From contig NZ_RJVG01000005.1 in NCBI RefSeq assembly GCF_003752155.1, positions 124,001 through 188,000 on the forward strand: a DNA stretch of 64,000 nucleotides. The letters are read 5' to 3'. The DNA is from Mobilisporobacter senegalensis (GTDB taxonomy: Bacteria; Bacillota; Clostridia; Lachnospirales; Lachnospiraceae). Shown here one piece after another: positions 36,371 through 46,700 of the stretch. Below the pieces are notes generated by a model, which ran no database searches, was not told the DNA's origin, and saw nothing but the letters and a program-made list of their open reading frames with translations. The position numbers were made by a program, and so were the translations under genes. Numbering within the stretch: position 1 is the stretch's first letter; each line of letters opens with the position of its first letter.

Positions 36371-37159
36371 TTACTCAAAGAACTTTAATATACTTCCGTC
36401 TATTGTAGTTATTTCACATGTCTTTCCTCCCCAAGGTTCTTCAACAACTTCTGAAATATCATTCCATCCGCGGCTTTTAGCATAGCCGTATAATTGCTCA
36501 ACACCCTGAACAAGCATAAATCCTATAATTCTTTTGATAGGTTCACCTTTAAACATGTGAATACCAGTAAATGGAGCAATATGCAATACTTCAATTTCAG
36601 TAGGAATGTTATTTACACACCCGTAAAGCCCAAGGTTATTTTCGTCACGTTCTTCAATCTGTCCATACCAACCAAGCACATCTTTAAACCAATTAAGTGT
36701 CTTGTCCATATCTTCAGTGTAATACACTGCTCCTGTTTCCTTTACAATATAACCTCTTTCTCCTAAACTACCCATAATAATTTTTCCTCCTGTTAAATTT
36801 GATATAGGGGATACTTTTGAGAATGCTTTCAAATTTGATTTGTTTTTTCTGGCAACGGACGGCGTTATACCATGAAATCTTGTAAATGCTTTTGTAAAAC
36901 TTTCATTTGAGTCATAGCCATATTTTAATGCTATATCCAATACAGAAATTTTCGTATTTGAAATTTCATAGCCAGCTAATGACATACGCCGGTTTCTAAT
37001 ATATTCACTCACGGTACAGTCACATAATATTGAAAACATCTTTTGGAAATAAAAAGATGAAACAAATTGGCTTGCAGCTAAAATATCAGCATTAATATTT
37101 TCACCAATTCTGTTTTCGATTTCATCAATTGCATTTTGAGTTATCTTAATCCAATCCAC
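36371..37159 (-). CDS. AraC-type regulator fused to a VOC domain
   Basis: 262 residues. Residues about 1-110 are an AraC HTH (ENINADILAASQFVSSFYFQKMF..., VLDIALKYGYDSNESFTKAF..RFHGITPS). Residues about 140-262 are a VOC/glyoxalase domain (VKETGAVYYTEDMDKTLNWFKDVLGWYGQI ... ITTIDGSILKF). Starts with GTG preceded by GGGAGGTGAGAAT. The fusion suggests a regulator whose VOC half senses a small ligand, or a sequestration-type resistance regulator (inference). Confidence 0.75.
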   Translation of the reverse strand: MDWIKITQNAIDEIENRIGENINADILAASQFVSSFYFQKMFSILCDCTVSEYIRNRRMSLAGYEISNTKISVLDIALKYGYDSNESFTKAFTRFHGITPSVARKNKSNLKAFSKVSPISNLTGGKIIMGSLGERGYIVKETGAVYYTEDMDKTLNWFKDVLGWYGQIEERDENNLGLYGCVNNIPTEIEVLHIAPFTGIHMFKGEPIKRIIGFMLVQGVEQLYGYAKSRGWNDISEVVEEPWGGKTCEITTIDGSILKFFE

Positions 37160-37241
37160 ATTCTCACCTCCCTGTAACCATATATTAATCGATCAGTTAG
37201 AAAAATTCTTGATAAAACTTGCATGGATTTGTCCTTAATAA

Positions 37242-37670
37242 TTATAAAGTTAAACAAAACTTGTAGTGGCTATTTGTCATTCCTTGCGATTGATAGAATT
37301 TATGACTGAATACTCTTTTTTGATTACAACATACTTCTAATTGCTTACAATCATTATCTGTACCAACTTCTTTTGCTTTTTGAAATAAGCGTTTCCCAAT
37401 TCCTTGATATCTTACTGTTTCATCAACTATAAGTTCTTGAATTTCAGCAATATTAGCAGTATGATGTAATAATTTTTGCACATGTATGCTAATAAAACCT
37501 AAGATTACATATTCTTTTTCATAAACATAATAGAAAACAGAAGGGTTTGATATATTAGCATCAAAAATATCTGAGAATCGCTTGATATCAATGCTTGTCT
37601 CCTCTAACGCTACAAGTAATCCATATATTTGTTCTTTGTCATTAAGCGTAGCTTTTCGTAAGCTTTCCAT
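37242..37670 (-). CDS. GNAT N-acetyltransferase
   Basis: About 142 residues from an ATG preceded by GAGGTGACAGTA. Core motif ELIVDETVRYQGIGKRLFQKAKEVG carries the acetyl-CoA binding Q/RxxGxG/A (YQGIGKR), and ends with HKFYQSQGMTNSHYKF as in small aminoglycoside or polyamine acetyltransferases. Substrate unknown. Confidence 0.8.
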   Translation of the reverse strand: MESLRKATLNDKEQIYGLLVALEETSIDIKRFSDIFDANISNPSVFYYVYEKEYVILGFISIHVQKLLHHTANIAEIQELIVDETVRYQGIGKRLFQKAKEVGTDNDCKQLEVCCNQKRVFSHKFYQSQGMTNSHYKFCLTL

Positions 37671-37722
37671 TACTGTCACCTCATAAAATTCAATAATATC
37701 CACTATAAATTGTTTGTTAGTA

Positions 37723-38539
37723 TTATTTCTTTCCGATAAGTAAAAAATGGGGACTCATACCTATAATTTCGTCTTCATGCTCAGTCATATGTATGATTTC
37801 AAGAAGTTGTTTTCTACTTGAATCATTACTCCATTTTTCATCCAGACAAGGGGTAAACCAAATACATCCTTCCACCGCATGTTTATCAACTATTGAGAAA
37901 CCTGCTTCTTTTAATTCGGTTCCAAAAGATTTAGGTGTTGAAAAGAAAGATTCAGCGATTAGGTGATGGATATTCCTTGGGTCTGTTATGAATTCCTGTT
38001 GTTAATTCTCCTTTTAGCATTTCAAAGAAAATCTCATCATCTATGAAGTTATTATTAACACCATATGTTGACAATGCCCATGTTGTTGAACTAAATTTTG
38101 ATATTCCAGCCACTATCAATAAGGCACCATCTTTTAGCACGCGATATACTTCTTTCAATGTCTGCTTTCTATCATTTATATCCTGCATATGATATAGAGG
38201 ACCCATCAATAATACAACATCTGCGCTTCTATCAGGTCTATTAACATGTCTAGCATCTGCTACTTCAGCTATAAAATGGCAATCATTCATCATATGTTCT
38301 TTTGCGTAAGTTATCGCAGTATCAGCCAGATCTAATAAATGGATGTCATTTCCTTGTTTTGCCAACCAAGCTGAATAAGTACCGATTCCTCCTCCAATAT
38401 CATATATTACATTATTCCCTTGTATATATTGTGATAAAATTTCCTTCGTTCGAAAGAATTCAATTTTCCCTAACCCTTTCTCCAATCTAGCTATTTCTAC
38501 ACCTGCATTATAAAAATCATAAATCTCATTTTTCAACAT
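37723..38539 (-). pseudogene. SAM-dependent methyltransferase gene with a frameshift
   Basis: Motif I VIYDIGGGIGTYSAWLA is intact and the frame runs correctly through VLLMGPLYHMQD and VAGISKFSSTTW, but a premature stop follows ...RPKEYPSPNR. Adding or removing one base at the CCC run (37979-37981) reopens a frame that continues as NIHHLIAESFFSTPKSFGTELKEAGF... to a stop at 37723, giving a normal C-terminus. One extra C is the simplest cause. It may be a real inactivation or a sequencing error in this assembly. Confidence 0.75.
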
Positions 38540-38578
38540 GGTATTCTTCCAATCTAAAAATATATTCATAAATTGTTG

Positions 38579-38803
38579 CTAAAATAAATAACCCCAGTTC
38601 CATTCAGAAACCAGTACATCACCTTTATGTCCGTATATAATAGAATAACCAAACCCAGTATATATATCAACATCGTAAGCCCGTATAATACTTACAGCAA
38701 ATATCGGAGTTTTTTTATTATTAAATCTTACTCTGTCAGTAATAATCATACCCGATATCATTAGTATAATCGTTACAAATATAACCACCCTTTTATTTTT
38801 CAT
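38579..38803 (-). CDS. 74-residue membrane or secreted protein, unknown
   Basis: N-terminal hydrophobic segment KNKRVVIFVTIILMISGMII, then a short domain with AYDVDIYTGFGYSII and a C-terminal aromatic motif WNWGYLF. Ribosome site AGGAGGAAAA. No family recognised. Confidence 0.55.
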   Translation of the reverse strand: MKNKRVVIFVTIILMISGMIITDRVRFNNKKTPIFAVSIIRAYDVDIYTGFGYSIIYGHKGDVLVSEWNWGYLF

Positions 38804-38972
38804 TTTTCCTCCTACATTATATTATTTCCTTCTGCTATATTAATACATATTATTCCAATTATCAATATTTAATTATCAATGTATGTCAAGTTTTATCATT
38901 TTATTTTTTGGTATAAAACCGTAAGCCCATCTATCAGTTCTTTATCATTTTCTTTACAGAATTTCTCATGTA

Positions 38973-40601
38973 TTATAATAATTTCATTTTTTTTGCAAAC
39001 CCTACTATCATTCTTCCTTTTGGTAAAATAATAAGTTCACTTTCGCTTATACCACCTAATTTTATAACAATTATGCAATAAAGAATTATTGCAACAATTA
39101 TAGCTAAAAAAATCGAGATTGCATTGCTTTTACATATGACATAGAGAAATATATATGATAATCTCGCTATTACTCCCATAATAGCTGAAGCTGCAAGGGG
39201 TATAATAATATTTTTTCGTATATTCAATCTGTATCCTAAATTTTTTCGTATTGAAAATCCATTAAGAACACACATAAGAAATGAATAGAGTATTGCGGCT
39301 ATAATAAGGGCATATAAGTTCCAACCGGTAAATAATAATATTACAACAAGTACAACTGTCTGAATTATAAGTGAAACCAGAGCATTTATAGCCGGGAGAT
39401 TTACTTTATCAATCCCTTGGAGAACGGTATTCGTTACTGTAGACAGCGAATAAAAAATAACAGTAATACTAAGGAAGCGAAGTAATTCAGATGCTTGTAT
39501 TAACGTATCCTTTTGTGGAAACAGGATTTGAACTATTGGTCTTGAGAGAACGGCGAAACCAACTGCAGAAGGTATAGAAATCAGCATTGTTGTTCGAATA
39601 GCCACATCAACTTTATGATTCGTATCTTTTATATTTCCAAGGGAATAAGTTCCTGAAATATTCGGTAGCATTGAAGCTGAGATAGCAGATGCAAGAGCTA
39701 TTGGAATATTAGTAATAACAACGGCTTCTCCCGCAAAAATACCATATTGAGATGCAACCACCTTTTCCTGAAAATCTTTTAAATAAATTAGTATCTTTGT
39801 ATAAATTGTTTGATTTAAAGTAGTACTTAAATTATAAATAAATGTACTTAATATAATGGGGGTTATTGTGTAAAAAATTCTTCTTAAAACCTCTTTATAT
39901 GATTCCGTCTGATTATCTAAATCCTTTTGAATTCGTTTTTGGATAAAACCTTTATTAAGAAAATATATTATCAACATAAATAAAAGTGCAATCAGTACAC
40001 CTGCTCCAGTTCCAACTGCACTTCCAATTGCACCGTATATTGCTTGAGAGGTGGAGTCTGACTGTTTAACTGCCTTTATAAAAAGATATGCAGCTGATAT
40101 GCTTACTACTGCATTGAAAATTTGTTCAAAAACCTGGGAGATAGAAGTCTGAAGCATAGTGTTATGTGCCTGAAAATATCCTCTAAATACGCCTAAAAGA
40201 CCTGATAGAAAAATAGTAGGGGCACAGACTTTAAGGACAATAACAGAATTCTTTTCTACCAGCAAACCTGCACCAAAGAAGGTAATGATACTCGCTAGTC
40301 CCCCTATTATAAAAACGTAAATGATAGCACACTGGAAAATTCTTTGAGCATTCTTATATTCTTTGAAAATCAACTTTTTAGCCATCTCTTTTGAAATTGC
40401 CGATGGGATACTATAAGAAGATACCAAAAGAATGATTGCATAAATATTGTAAGCAATACTATAATAACCAAGGCCTTCTGTACCAAGAAGTTCAGTTAAT
40501 GGACGTCTGTATATAATTCCAATGATTCTGCAAATAATACCTGCTATGGCAAGTATTCCTGCCTGTTTTATAAAATTGGTTTTTTTACTTTGTTTTGACA
40601 T
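38973..40601 (-). CDS. MurJ/SpoVB-like polysaccharide flippase
   Basis: About 540 residues with ~14 membrane segments. The N-terminus MSKQSKKTNFIKQAGILAIAGIICRIIGIIYRRPL is characteristic of SpoVB/YtgP-type MVF flippases. An ATG 12 codons earlier (40637) is possible. Such proteins move lipid-linked oligosaccharide or lipid II across the membrane. Neighbour is a small membrane protein; no glycosyltransferases are adjacent. Confidence 0.8.
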   Translation of the reverse strand: MSKQSKKTNFIKQAGILAIAGIICRIIGIIYRRPLTELLGTEGLGYYSIAYNIYAIILLVSSYSIPSAISKEMAKKLIFKEYKNAQRIFQCAIIYVFIIGGLASIITFFGAGLLVEKNSVIVLKVCAPTIFLSGLLGVFRGYFQAHNTMLQTSISQVFEQIFNAVVSISAAYLFIKAVKQSDSTSQAIYGAIGSAVGTGAGVLIALLFMLIIYFLNKGFIQKRIQKDLDNQTESYKEVLRRIFYTITPIILSTFIYNLSTTLNQTIYTKILIYLKDFQEKVVASQYGIFAGEAVVITNIPIALASAISASMLPNISGTYSLGNIKDTNHKVDVAIRTTMLISIPSAVGFAVLSRPIVQILFPQKDTLIQASELLRFLSITVIFYSLSTVTNTVLQGIDKVNLPAINALVSLIIQTVVLVVILLFTGWNLYALIIAAILYSFLMCVLNGFSIRKNLGYRLNIRKNIIIPLAASAIMGVIARLSYIFLYVICKSNAISIFLAIIVAIILYCIIVIKLGGISESELIILPKGRMIVGFAKKMKLL

Positions 40602-40739
40602 AGAATGTAAACCTACTCTCATGGGTATATAAAACATAAATTATAATAAAAAACAACATTATTTACCAATTCAAACTATTATAGCATAAGAAATATGGAT
40701 AATAAACTAAAATTTCCATTTAAATTGAGTACACCATCT

Positions 40740-40905
40740 TAACGTATATACAACTTGGATATATTGACAATCTGAATACATAGCAATAGAACTTGAATAT
40801 TATGAATAACATTCTAAAAAGTGCAAGAAAAAATGGTGCAATATATATACAACAAAAAACCCTTGAAAATCAAGGGTTTTTATGAGCACCAGACGGTATT
40901 CGAAC
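40740..40905 (+). mobile_element. Degraded integrase 3' end with tRNA-like 3' end
   Basis: The stretch CTTGAATATTATGAATAAC... to AGTGC aligns with the integrase tail at 60923-61066 but carries in-frame stops. It is followed by a terminator (AACCCTTGAAAATCAAGGGTTTTT) and a sequence GAGCACCAGACGGTATTCGAACC that mimics a tRNA 3' end. At ~40948-40985 a further block (CACTTCTAATTTATGTACACAT) is shared with 60625-60660. It looks like the remains of an element integrated at a tRNA. Confidence 0.55.
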
Positions 40906-41059
40906 CAAATCCTATTCTACAAATGTTGAAAAGAAAGGGATTTTATCCACTTCTAATTTATGTACACATGATAACACACATATTCTATTTTTAAAAGCTA
41001 CCTACAAATTAACTTATAGCCGAGGCTATGAATTAAAATTTTTAGATTTTGTATTATGA

Positions 41060-41914
41060 CTAATTTCTTTGGTAAACATTGTTCTTAACATTGTTAATAT
41101 ATATTCTCATATTCTCCTCATCTTGCTTATTGTATTTATAACTAAAATGTTCAGCAACATCTATAGCAAGAGAGCTGAAAATATCACAGGCATTCATTAT
41201 CGCTTTCCACATGTTGTTGCAATCGCTGTCGGAATAAGTTAATAAGTATTGTTCATAAATTTCTGGTGGCAGATACCTTTTGAAATATTTTCCCATTTTA
41301 CCGGCAGAAACATTAAAATCAGTGATAATGCCAATATACCACGAAATCATATCGTGTAATTCCTCCCGTACAACATTGTGATACATCAACATCGCATAAG
41401 GTAATTCATTACGAGTAATACCTTTTGCAACATTTTGTAAGCACCACCAAAAATTATTGCAACAGGACAAATAAAACAGTTTAGATGGCGGCTTTATGAG
41501 ATAGTCCTTATCGCATGCTGTTGGAAATGATGGCAAAATACCATCCTTATCCAGCAAAGCTATACTCAAACTATCCTTACCAATAAGCTCAAGCTTTTGA
41601 ATTGGAATAAGAGTCAAATCAAGACGATTACCATCAGTAAATAACATCATCCAATTAAAATGTCCTTCACCACTCGGATACCGCATTGCTTCAGGCATTT
41701 GTAATATAAGCCTATCACCAAAAATATCTATCCAGCTGTTGTCAACGGTAAATGTCTCAAAATCATCAACCACATAAACAATATCATAATCCTGATAAAC
41801 ATCCTTCGGTGCGTTTGGGTTAGTTCGGGAACCATTCATGTATACTGCGCGTATACGTGAATCTTTCTTTGCAACACTTAATATTAAATCAAACATTTCT
41901 TTCTCAGTCCTCAT
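41060..41914 (-). CDS. Aminoglycoside 6-adenylyltransferase-like protein (AadE/ANT(6) family)
   Basis: 284 residues, typical length for ANT(6). The nucleotidyltransferase motif GSRTNPNAPKDVYQDYDIVYVV gives the GS..D.D pattern, followed by WIDIFGDRL and LFTDGNRLDLTLIPI. The C-terminal helical half includes FSAGKMGKYFKRYLPPEIYEQYL. Would adenylate streptomycin; real specificity is not shown by the sequence. Ribosome site AGGCAGG. Confidence 0.85.
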   Translation of the reverse strand: MRTEKEMFDLILSVAKKDSRIRAVYMNGSRTNPNAPKDVYQDYDIVYVVDDFETFTVDNSWIDIFGDRLILQMPEAMRYPSGEGHFNWMMLFTDGNRLDLTLIPIQKLELIGKDSLSIALLDKDGILPSFPTACDKDYLIKPPSKLFYLSCCNNFWWCLQNVAKGITRNELPYAMLMYHNVVREELHDMISWYIGIITDFNVSAGKMGKYFKRYLPPEIYEQYLLTYSDSDCNNMWKAIMNACDIFSSLAIDVAEHFSYKYNKQDEENMRIYINNVKNNVYQRN

Positions 41915-41976
41915 AAAATATACCTGCCTGCTATTAATAATTTGTATTGAAATTCCAGTGTATATATAAATAGGTT

Positions 41977-42114
41977 TTATATCTCGATATAGCCAAAGTT
42001 TTTAAGAAAACACAAGTTTTCAATTGCTTTATATGATTTCCACCAATTTTCGCTAATGGCAAATTCCTTGGTATATTTACCATTGTTATCAAACCATGTC
42101 CAGGTAATCCTCAT
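41977..42114 (-). CDS. 45-residue hypothetical ORF
   Basis: A short frame (MRITWTWFDNNGKYTKEFAI...) with an ATG overlapping the end of the alpha/beta hydrolase gene; no ribosome site. It is W/Y-rich and ends in GYIEI. May be a real small gene or the end of a decayed one. Confidence 0.3.
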   Translation of the reverse strand: MRITWTWFDNNGKYTKEFAISENWWKSYKAIENLCFLKNFGYIEI

Positions 42115-42118
42115 TATA

Positions 42119-42871
42119 TTATTTTTTCTTGTTAAAGAAATTTGCGATTAAAGTTACATACTGTTCTGGGTATAGCAGACTAATCCCCCCATGTCTCATA
42201 TTGGGAGCAATATACAATTCACTATCAGCAATTGCTTCATGCAATCTTATACCTGATTTTTTCATGATTCTAAGTTCTTTTTCACCTACAATGACCAAAA
42301 CTCTTGATTTTGTATCAGAAATAGAGTTTTTCAAATGATAATTCCCATTGCTTAATGTAATGTTTATGAGTGATTCCTTGGTTATTTTCAGACTGTCATC
42401 ATAATACTGCTCAAACATCTTGTCTGGGACACATAATGTTTTCGATTGCAATTTTGAAAACCACCTCTTTTTAATCAATCCATAAAATAATTTGTATGTA
42501 GGAATAGTCATAGAAGCCGCGCCTTTCATTGGATAAACCAATGCACTTTCGATTATTGCATTCTCCGTAATATTGTTTCTTAATGATAATACTTCTGTCA
42601 CAATTTGTGCACCTATAGATAGTCCTCCAATCGCAAAAACTTTCCCATTATACTGATCATCAATATATTCTATCAACTTAAGAGCGGAATTTTCAATGCT
42701 GACAAAAGTTTCCTTGGCAGCTTCCCCATGTCCGTCAATAATTGGAGTTACAACATGAAAATTATTTTTCAGCAGTTCAATAATAGGTTTTAATGACCAC
42801 CAAGATAGTCCACCCCCATGTAACAGAATTATTGTTGGAAATTCTTTATTTTCTGTTTCTTTAAAAATCAT
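42119..42871 (-). CDS. Alpha/beta hydrolase
   Basis: 250 residues. Oxyanion-type HGGGLSWWSL near residue 17, nucleophile elbow GGLSIGAQ (Ser in G-L-S-I-G), and a C-terminal NMRHGGISLL with the likely catalytic histidine. Ribosome site GAGGAC. Substrate unknown; esterase or lipase class. Confidence 0.8.
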   Translation of the reverse strand: MIFKETENKEFPTIILLHGGGLSWWSLKPIIELLKNNFHVVTPIIDGHGEAAKETFVSIENSALKLIEYIDDQYNGKVFAIGGLSIGAQIVTEVLSLRNNITENAIIESALVYPMKGAASMTIPTYKLFYGLIKKRWFSKLQSKTLCVPDKMFEQYYDDSLKITKESLINITLSNGNYHLKNSISDTKSRVLVIVGEKELRIMKKSGIRLHEAIADSELYIAPNMRHGGISLLYPEQYVTLIANFFNKKK

Positions 42872-42951
42872 TTTTTTGTCCTCGTATCGTTTAATAATAA
42901 TCTTACTTCGTTATTCTGTTATTATTTCGAATTTATGCTATAAAATGGAGT

Positions 42952-43479
42952 TTAATAGTTTAATTTTGCATAAATGTATGTATCTTTCCAAATAGGCTTA
43001 TTTTCATCGTCTTTCCAAAAGTATACGTTTTTCTTCAAATGCGCCTCTTTCTCAAATCCTAGTCTCTCCAATAAATTCCATGAATTAATATTTTGTGGGT
43101 CACAATTTGCAAAAATTCTATGAATTCCACCAGAAAATGCTAATGCCATTAACTCCTCACAGCTTTCTTTCGCATATCCTTTACCCCAATAATCTTTATT
43201 GAATACATACCCCATTTCAAGTGATTCAAAATCGCTTTTTCCTAAATACACATTTCCTATCATTTTATGATTGCTTTTTAATTCAACAGCAATCATTTCA
43301 TCTGTTGAAATTCTCCAGTCAAGATTGCTTTCTACTTCACTCATAGTCATTGGTTTATATGGTTCATATTTAACAACATCTGAATCGGATAAATATTCAT
43401 ACAAATCTGTTATATCGCTTTTCTTATATCTTCTTAAAATCAACCGCTCTGTTTCTACAATCACAATATTATCTTCCAT
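42952..43479 (-). CDS. GNAT N-acetyltransferase, RimJ/RimL-like
   Basis: About 175 residues from an ATG preceded by GAGGAAAG (a GTG five codons upstream is possible). RILILRRYKKSDI near the start and YWGKGYAKESCEELMALAF (GKGYA acetyl-CoA motif), then INSWNLLERLGFEKEAHLKKN place it with RimJ/L enzymes. Substrate unknown. Confidence 0.82.
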   Translation of the reverse strand: MEDNIVIVETERLILRRYKKSDITDLYEYLSDSDVVKYEPYKPMTMSEVESNLDWRISTDEMIAVELKSNHKMIGNVYLGKSDFESLEMGYVFNKDYWGKGYAKESCEELMALAFSGGIHRIFANCDPQNINSWNLLERLGFEKEAHLKKNVYFWKDDENKPIWKDTYIYAKLNY

Positions 43480-43564
43480 AAATGCTTTCCTCACAAATTC
43501 AGATTTTTATGTAAATTATTAAATCATAATATCATATTGAATAAAATAAATAAAGCAACTAAAT

Positions 43565-43741
43565 ATATAGATCGTTTCATTCCACAACTTCTCGATTTAC
43601 AACTTTGGTTTACGTTTACCATTTGGACTTCAGTTTGTTTCCACCTCGCAATGGACACCCTTGCACTCAGTTATGTGTTTCCTACTACAAAGGCACATTC
43701 GGGACTTTCACCCGCAAGAGTTCACCCATGCTGGGCGAATC
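43565..43741 (-). mobile_element. Degraded group II intron 5' end
   Basis: Read on the minus strand from 43741: TTCGCCCAGCATGGGTG, then GGGTGAAAGTCCCGAA, and AACTGAGTGCAAGGGTGTCC closely follow the 5' domain I sequence of bacterial IIC-type introns such as that of Oceanobacillus iheyensis (recalled). The first bases are GA rather than GUG, and no reverse transcriptase or later domains follow. It starts directly behind the GH43 terminator, the preferred IIC insertion spot. No function as an intron is likely. Confidence 0.6.
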
Positions 43742-43773
43742 AAAAAACGGTTGCAATTAATTTTGCAACCGCC
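43742..43773 (-). terminator. Terminator of the GH43 gene
   Basis: CGGTTGCAA / TTGCAACCG stem with AT-rich loop and TTTTTTG behind it on the minus strand, 14 bp after the GH43 stop. The group II intron remnant starts directly after the T-run. Confidence 0.7.
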
Positions 43774-43786
43774 TTTTCTCTAATCA

Positions 43787-46700
43787 TTATTTTTTAATGT
43801 TAATATCAATTTTTTTGATCTTTCCTTTTGGCATATAAACATATATTGTACAATCTCCAGAACCTACAACAATAATTTCACCAGTGCTATTAATTTTGGC
43901 TACTTTCATATTGGTTGTCATATAAAAAGTCTTTTTATCCTTTGAGCTTATTGTCTGCATTGTATCTGATTGCATAAGTTTTACTGTCTTACCAGCATCA
44001 TTCTTTCCATATGCCTGGATATAGTACTTATAGCTCTTTCCTTTTACATTCTTATGGGTAAAGGAAAGTTTTTTCCCAGCATTAATTGTAGCAATCTTAG
44101 TATACTTACTGCTTCCTGTCTTACATGCGTAAACAATATATTTTGTTGCTCCTTCTACCTTTTCCCAAGATAGTACATTGTTTGTCTTGCCTACTTTTAT
44201 TTTACCTGTTACTTCAGTCTGAGGCTTTACTTCAGGTTCTTTTTCTTTATCCGGTTGTTCAGGAACAGATGGTTTAGTTGGATTATATGTTCCCCCGCTT
44301 GTATCTCCACCTGATGTATTTCCTCCTGGTGTATTTCCTCCTGGTGTATTTCCTCCTGGTGTTTCTCCTCCTGGCGTTTCTCCTCCTGGCGTTTCTCCTC
44401 CTGGTGTTTCTCCTCCTGGTTCTTCCTCTTCACCTGGCTGTTCTGCTTTAATACCAGTGGCATCAAATCCATCTGCAATGTTCCAAAGCTGACGATCTGC
44501 GCCTTCTTCATATGCTGCAAGACGAATCATAGTACCATTACTGGTCAAACCATCCACTACTTCCAGAACCATATCATACTGTCGATTGGTCAACTTGTAG
44601 AAATCTCCTAGTTGCTCAATCTTCCATTGTTGAGAAATAGAATTTGGATCATTTATCTGCTGGCAGGTAAAGTAGTTCGAAGTATCTGCAACATCCAGCA
44701 TGTGCCCACTATAGGAACTCATAAGCTTCCAGTATCCATTTCCCTGATCTAACAGTTCCCATAATTGATTAATATTACCTAAATAGTTCCACTGATTTAC
44801 AAGGGCACCAGCATCTCTGGAATAACCTGCAACATCCGCAGCCTTGCCACTTGTCTTTGACTTCATTACATATACCGTACCTGATACCAAACCTGGATTT
44901 TTAAGAGAAGACTTAGCGCTGCTATACTTGTCAATTGTCAGGCTGTCTATGTTAAAACATCCAGAGTCAGTAATCTCACGCACAAGCTTTATGGTATTGT
45001 CTCCTGCCTTCAAGTCTACATCATAGGTTGCTTCATTCCAGTCATCCCAGGTCTTTGTAGGTGGGAGTTCAATCTGTTTGATTCTCACTCCATTTACATA
45101 CAAACTCATGGTAATATTGTTTTCATGTGCACCGGAATATCTCAATGTTGCTGTATGGGTACCTGTGTATGGTACATTTACTGTAAATTCAATACCCTCT
45201 GTACCGTCGGCACTTTCAAATCCACCTGCAAATCCGGTTCCTTCATACCAAAGATGATCTTCGGATTTATGGGCTCCACCTAACATGGTAGCATTTTCTG
45301 CCTGATATGCCCATGGAATTCTCCTCTGCAGATGAATGTTGTCCAAGTTAATGTCTCCTTGACCGGCTCCTTCTCTGGTCAGTTTGATGGTATTGATTCC
45401 TTCCGTCAGTTCCATTGCAACGACCTTTTCGCTCCAGTTATCCCATCCGGTACTATCTGAAAAGTTAATCGTTCCTTTGGACTCACCATTGATATACAGG
45501 TTCATGTTTCTTGTTTCGCCGATAAAGCCAAGGGCATACTTAATAGATACATCATATATAGCAGCTGTTTCCACATCTATATGGAATTCTAATGCTCCAT
45601 CCTGCCACAGACCACCTACAAAGCCAGTACCGGTATATCCTGCATGATCCTGTGCAAAACTTGCACCACCGGACAGTTCTGCCTGTTCTGCTTCGTATGT
45701 CATAGTAACTGCTTCTGTTACTGTAATATAGTCAATATTTACATTGCCCAAAGAAGCATCGTCATACCTATATTCAATAGTATTCACGCCCTGCTTTAGA
45801 TTTAAGTTATCGTAACGATCCTGCCAATCTGACCAGCTGGTTCCATAGAAACAATCAGCAGTCTTTACTCTTACTCCATTCACATAAATAGCAAGAGATT
45901 TATTGATTTTTTCACCATAGAATCCATTGCAGTAACGAAGATCAACGGAATAGTTCCCTGTATAAGGAGCATCTACCGTAAATGCAACACCGGTTCCATT
46001 CGTATAAAGATTATCTACGTAACCACTACCACTGTATCCTGTATGCTCTGTACTAGTCTTAGCACCACCAGACAAGGCTGCCTCTTCTGCCTCATAAAGT
46101 GTAGTTTTCTTAATGGTAAGGGCATCCAGAATAAGTTCACAGGAAGCCGGAGCAGTCATGCGGATCTTATTAATTCCTTCCTGCAAAATAATATTATATA
46201 CCTTCAAAACATCAAGATTTGCAGTATATTCTCCATTCGACACAAAGCTCAACATTCTTTGCTGACTGTCATTTACAGATAACTCCATGGTAATCGCCGA
46301 ACCGGTAACGGCATTGTTGTAACGGAAATCCAGAGAATACATACCAGCGCTTTCGGCTTCTACGTCAAACTCAACATATCCGCCGGCTTCATTAAACTTC
46401 ACATTACCGGAGCCTGAACTTCTGGCACTGTTACTGATAATTCTCTTCTCTACACCAACACAGGCAGCATCTTCTGCTTCCAGTACTTCACTCTTTTCCT
46501 CACCGGAAGGTCTGTCAAAAACAGTTCCCGGGTTAGAAGGTACACCTACATTAACAAAACTATTATCGGTCCAGCTAACCGGAGTTGCTCTGACCCAACG
46601 ATTGGCTCCAGTTTGCCCACCAACCGGGCCTGCATGATGAATCAGCCAATCCTCTGTACCGTCTTCAGACTTTACAAAAAGAGGTGACCCTGGTCCAAAG

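Noticed and set aside
43537-43797. Plus-strand ORF of 86 codons
   Set aside because: It runs antisense over the intron remnant and terminator, has no ribosome site and no family pattern.
44298-44424. CRISPR array
   Set aside because: Repeats are 15 bp without spacers and translate to a PGGET linker inside the GH43 gene.
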